Shown here in pieces: positions 15,352 to 18,109 of a stretch of DNA of 18,109 nt. A model generated the notes under the pieces. That model saw only the letters and a list, made by a program, of their open reading frames with translations. It was not told where the DNA came from and searched no databases. This stretch comes from an uncultured Ignavibacteriota bacterium (GTDB lineage Bacteria > Bacteroidota > Ignavibacteria > Tepidaquicellales > Tepidaquicellaceae): contig CALKAJ010000105.1 of the NCBI GenBank assembly GCA_937983305.1, forward strand, positions 1-18,109, written 5' to 3'. Position numbers and translations under genes: made by a program. How positions within the stretch are numbered: position 1 is the first letter of the stretch; every line of letters begins with the position of its first letter.

Positions 15352-18109
15352 ATGAAAAGACTTGTATTGGCTTTAGTATTGATACTTTCAATATCCTTTG
15401 CACTTAATGCACAGGAAAAAATGCAGTCTAAAATATCCGGATTCCGGTTTTCACAATCACCGGCTCCTTCGGTTTTAAATTTTATTCCTTCCGGGGGAAT
15501 GAAATATGTCTATACGAAATACGGAGTCTATTCGGTATTTCCGAATATTGCAATATTTCCCGGCAGTGTTAATCAAACAGAAATTTCTTCTGCTGTTAAT
15601 CCTGCCAATCCGAATATAATTATTGTCGGAGCTAACACCGATAACGGACAGGGCTTTTATTATACAACAAACGGCGGTCTGAACTGGTCAGGGACAAATA
15701 TCTTACCCGGCTCTTTAGCGGTTTCAACAAATCCGGCTCTGGTTTTTACGGGCACAGGTACGGCACATTATAATTATTATGATTATAATATGGTATCCGA
15801 CAGGACAACAAATCTCGGAACAAACTGGCTCGGGAGATATACAATTGCTTTAAATAATAATTTTGATAAAAATCATAATGCGGTTGATTTAGATACTTCA
15901 AGCGTTTATTTCGGAAGAATATATGTGGGTTACACAAAATGGTCGGGAAATTATCCGATTGTAATTTCTTATTCAACAAATAACGGAGTTAGCTATTCGC
16001 CGGAAATTCAGGCAGGCTCTCCGCTTTCCGGTCACTACGAGCAGGGAGTTAATTTGCAAACAGGTCCCGGCGGCGAGGTATATGCAGTATGGGCAACTCC
16101 TCAACTCACCAATAATGTAGAAGATAAAATCGGCTTTACGAAATCTTTGAACGGCGGAGTAACCTGGTCAGGCGTTACATATCCTCATACAATTTCCGGA
16201 ATCAGAGGCACTTTGCTTTCATCAAATATCCGCGTTAACTCATTCCCTTCAATGGCAGTTGACCGCAGCGGCGGAGCAAGAAACGGCTATATATATTTAA
16301 CCTGGGCACAGAGAAATTTATCACCTGCCGGAAGCGATGCCGATATTATTTTTTCATATTCTTCAAACGGCGGTACATCATTCAGCACACCTGTAAGGGT
16401 AAATGATGATGCACTCAATAACGGCAAACAGCAATTTCATCCGAGAATGGCAATTGATAAAACCAACGGAATAATTTCAATTGTTTTTTATGATACAAGA
16501 GATATTGCGGGACAGGATTCCTGCAATACATATCTTGCAATGTCGCAGGATGGCGGCTCAAGCTGGATTAATTTTAAAATCAGCAGTGCCGCACAAAAGC
16601 CTCTTCCATTGCAGGGCTATGCAGAAGGATATTACGGCGATAATCTCGGAATATCAGCACATAATAATATTGTATATCCTTTCTGGATGGATAACAGAAG
16701 CGGACCCGCACAGGTTTATACGGCAAAGGTAACAGCAGGACCTGTTATAACACATACAAAGCTAAAAGATACCGAAAATACTTCCGGACCTTATGCTATC
16801 AATGCAACGATTATTCCTTTTGGAAGCAATCTTCAGAGCGGGCAAACAAAAATTTTCTGGGGAAATACATCACCGACAAATGAAATTGTAATGACAAATT
16901 CCTCGGGAAATAACTGGAGCGGCTCTATTACGGGAAGCGGAACCCCTGCGGAATACAGGTATTATATCAGAACAATAGATGCACTTGGAAGGGAATCAAA
17001 ACTGCCTGCAAATGCTCCTTCGGAATTCTTTTCGTTCAGGGCAGGACCTGATACATCGAAGCCGGTAATAATTCACACTCAAATACCCGATACACCGAAA
17101 ACATATTTTCCATTTACGCTTACTGCAAACGTTACCGATAATTACGGAATTGACTCTGTATGGGTAAGATGGTACAGAAACAATCCGCCTGTGGGTGGAG
17201 TAAATCATTTCAGGTTAACGGGCAACGGAGATGAATATACGGGAATATTTAACAACGTTTTTGTCAACTACGGCAATACAATATTTTATAAAATTTATGC
17301 AATGGATAATTCATCATCGCATAATGTGGATTCCTCTCAATTGTTCCAGACATATCTGAAACCATTTGCCTTTGCAATAGTTGGCAGCGGAAATATTCAG
17401 GCGAGCTATCCTTTCTTTTCATTTTATACTGATTCAAGAACCGATATGCTTTACAAGGCATCGGAGATAACGGAAGCATTTGGATTTCCGGGATTTCTTG
17501 TAAAGGTAGGTTTCGATTTTGTTTCTGCCTCTCCCATTACATTGAATAATCTGAACGTGAAAATAAAAAGTGTTTCCGATACTGTTGTAACGGGATTTAC
17601 AAGCACGGGCTGGACAACTGCATACAGCGGGAATTATACCGTACCCGGAACGGGAATTCAAATGATAAATCTCACAACTCCTTATAGCTGGAACGGAACA
17701 GATAACCTTCTGGTGGAAATATGTTTTGATAACAGCACATACGGACAGAATTCAAGTGTGCTTTCAACAAACTATCCAAACAAGGTATGGCATCAACATC
17801 AGGATTTAACAACGGGCAGCGGATGTATTGACCTGACGGGCGGAAGCCTGCAGGCGGCAAGACCTAATATGGTATTCGTATTTTCAACAGATATATCCGT
17901 AAAAAATATATCAACGGAAATACCTTCATCATTTTCTCTTGGACAGAATTATCCGAATCCGTTTAATCCGGTTACGAATATTCGGTTTCAAGTTCCGCTC
18001 TGTTATTCCGGCGTAGGCCGGAATCCATTTGTCAGTATTGTTGTATATGATTTACTCGGCAGAGAAGTAAAAACTCTTGTCAACGAATACAAACAACCCG
18101 GAACATATC
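15352..18109 (+). CDS. T9SS-exported BNR/Asp-box propeller protein (3' end missing)
   Basis: The frame is open from ATG 15352 to the window edge, 919 residues plus one base, with no stop. A signal peptide (MKRLVLALVLILSISFALNA) is followed by a sialidase-like beta-propeller to about residue 460. Asp-box-like turns are visible: TNGGLNW (106-112), TNNGVSY (209-215), LNGGVTW (266-272), SNGGTSF (338-344) and QDGGSSW (399-405). Next come about 140 residues of Ig/fibronectin-like strands, a second stretch containing DTSKPVIIHT and the IYAMDNSS motif, and a module (about 715-845) with RTDMLYKASEITEAFG that resembles modules in other T9SS cargo proteins. The tail starts a T9SS sorting domain, NYPNPFNP (866-873) to VYDLLGREVKTLV (898-910), lacking only the last strands. 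An in-frame palindrome adds residues within it. Without clear catalytic Arg/Tyr/Glu residues I do not call it a sialidase. An adhesin or glycan-binding role is equally possible. Confidence 0.9.
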   Translation, partial: MKRLVLALVLILSISFALNAQEKMQSKISGFRFSQSPAPSVLNFIPSGGMKYVYTKYGVYSVFPNIAIFPGSVNQTEISSAVNPANPNIIIVGANTDNGQGFYYTTNGGLNWSGTNILPGSLAVSTNPALVFTGTGTAHYNYYDYNMVSDRTTNLGTNWLGRYTIALNNNFDKNHNAVDLDTSSVYFGRIYVGYTKWSGNYPIVISYSTNNGVSYSPEIQAGSPLSGHYEQGVNLQTGPGGEVYAVWATPQLTNNVEDKIGFTKSLNGGVTWSGVTYPHTISGIRGTLLSSNIRVNSFPSMAVDRSGGARNGYIYLTWAQRNLSPAGSDADIIFSYSSNGGTSFSTPVRVNDDALNNGKQQFHPRMAIDKTNGIISIVFYDTRDIAGQDSCNTYLAMSQDGGSSWINFKISSAAQKPLPLQGYAEGYYGDNLGISAHNNIVYPFWMDNRSGPAQVYTAKVTAGPVITHTKLKDTENTSGPYAINATIIPFGSNLQSGQTKIFWGNTSPTNEIVMTNSSGNNWSGSITGSGTPAEYRYYIRTIDALGRESKLPANAPSEFFSFRAGPDTSKPVIIHTQIPDTPKTYFPFTLTANVTDNYGIDSVWVRWYRNNPPVGGVNHFRLTGNGDEYTGIFNNVFVNYGNTIFYKIYAMDNSSSHNVDSSQLFQTYLKPFAFAIVGSGNIQASYPFFSFYTDSRTDMLYKASEITEAFGFPGFLVKVGFDFVSASPITLNNLNVKIKSVSDTVVTGFTSTGWTTAYSGNYTVPGTGIQMINLTTPYSWNGTDNLLVEICFDNSTYGQNSSVLSTNYPNKVWHQHQDLTTGSGCIDLTGGSLQAARPNMVFVFSTDISVKNISTEIPSSFSLGQNYPNPFNPVTNIRFQVPLCYSGVGRNPFVSIVVYDLLGREVKTLVNEYKQPGTY
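18005..18024. repeat. Short palindromic repeat inside the T9SS sorting domain
   Basis: ATTCCGGC (18005-18012) and GCCGGAAT (18017-18024) are perfect inverted copies around GTAG. The pattern resembles the dispersed ATTCC(C/G)GC...GGAAT palindromes known from many bacterial genomes (for example dRS3 in Neisseria). It is read in frame as part of the coding sequence, in a loop between two strands of the sorting domain (residues about 884-892). Whether it is a mobile repeat copy here needs other copies from the genome. Confidence 0.6.

Noticed and set aside
16481..16732. 83-codon + strand open frame, and several minus-strand frames, within the propeller gene
   Set aside because: The propeller frame is continuous with recognisable Asp-box motifs across this region; the alternatives are low-complexity shadows.

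Overview
The window comes from an AT-rich genome of the Bacteroidota/Ignavibacteria (FCB) type. Three observations support this. Two exported proteins end in type IX secretion (T9SS) C-terminal sorting domains of the NxPNPFNP kind, which are common in Ignavibacteria and related lineages. Most start codons lack a Shine-Dalgarno (SD) sequence and are preceded by A/T-rich leaders. Several families (DUF4153, DUF4159, dnaE followed by thioredoxin) are typical of that group. The placement is by pattern recognition only. No rRNA or tRNA gene is present to confirm it.

Layout. Positions 1-60 hold the end of a 32-bp tandem repeat. Next come acetyl-CoA synthetase (acs, 131-2017 +) and an exported subtilisin-like protease with a large insertion (2099-3784 +), closed by a strong intrinsic terminator. 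A short gap (3841-3972) carries a second, unassigned + strand terminator hairpin, possibly the end of a small RNA. A DUF4153 membrane protein (3973-5736 -) diverges from a compact + strand block: dnaE (5841-9446), thioredoxin trxA (9489-9809) and a T9SS-exported DUF1028 protein (9840-10850). A 128-bp gap with a 9-bp tandem repeat leads to a type II NADH dehydrogenase (10979-12193 +), whose stop overlaps the stop of a convergent exported DUF4159 protein (12190-12864 -). A TetR-family regulator (12973-13584 +), preceded by a near-perfect palindromic operator, sits just upstream of proline dehydrogenase (13641-14537 +). That gene abuts the convergent thyX (14538-15230 -). The window ends inside a large T9SS-exported protein with a BNR/Asp-box propeller (15352 to the edge +), whose sorting domain contains an in-frame palindromic repeat.

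How the genes fit together. The content is mainly housekeeping: acetate activation, DNA replication, redox, the respiratory NADH/quinone step, proline oxidation feeding the respiratory chain, and dTMP synthesis. Secreted cargo proteins are interspersed. Proline dehydrogenase and NDH-2 both deliver electrons to quinone. The TetR-proline dehydrogenase pair looks like a self-contained regulatory unit. No phage, insertion sequence, CRISPR array or multigene defence system was seen. The least explained signals are the non-coding ones: the 32-bp repeat, the orphan terminator, the 9-bp repeat and the palindrome inside a gene.
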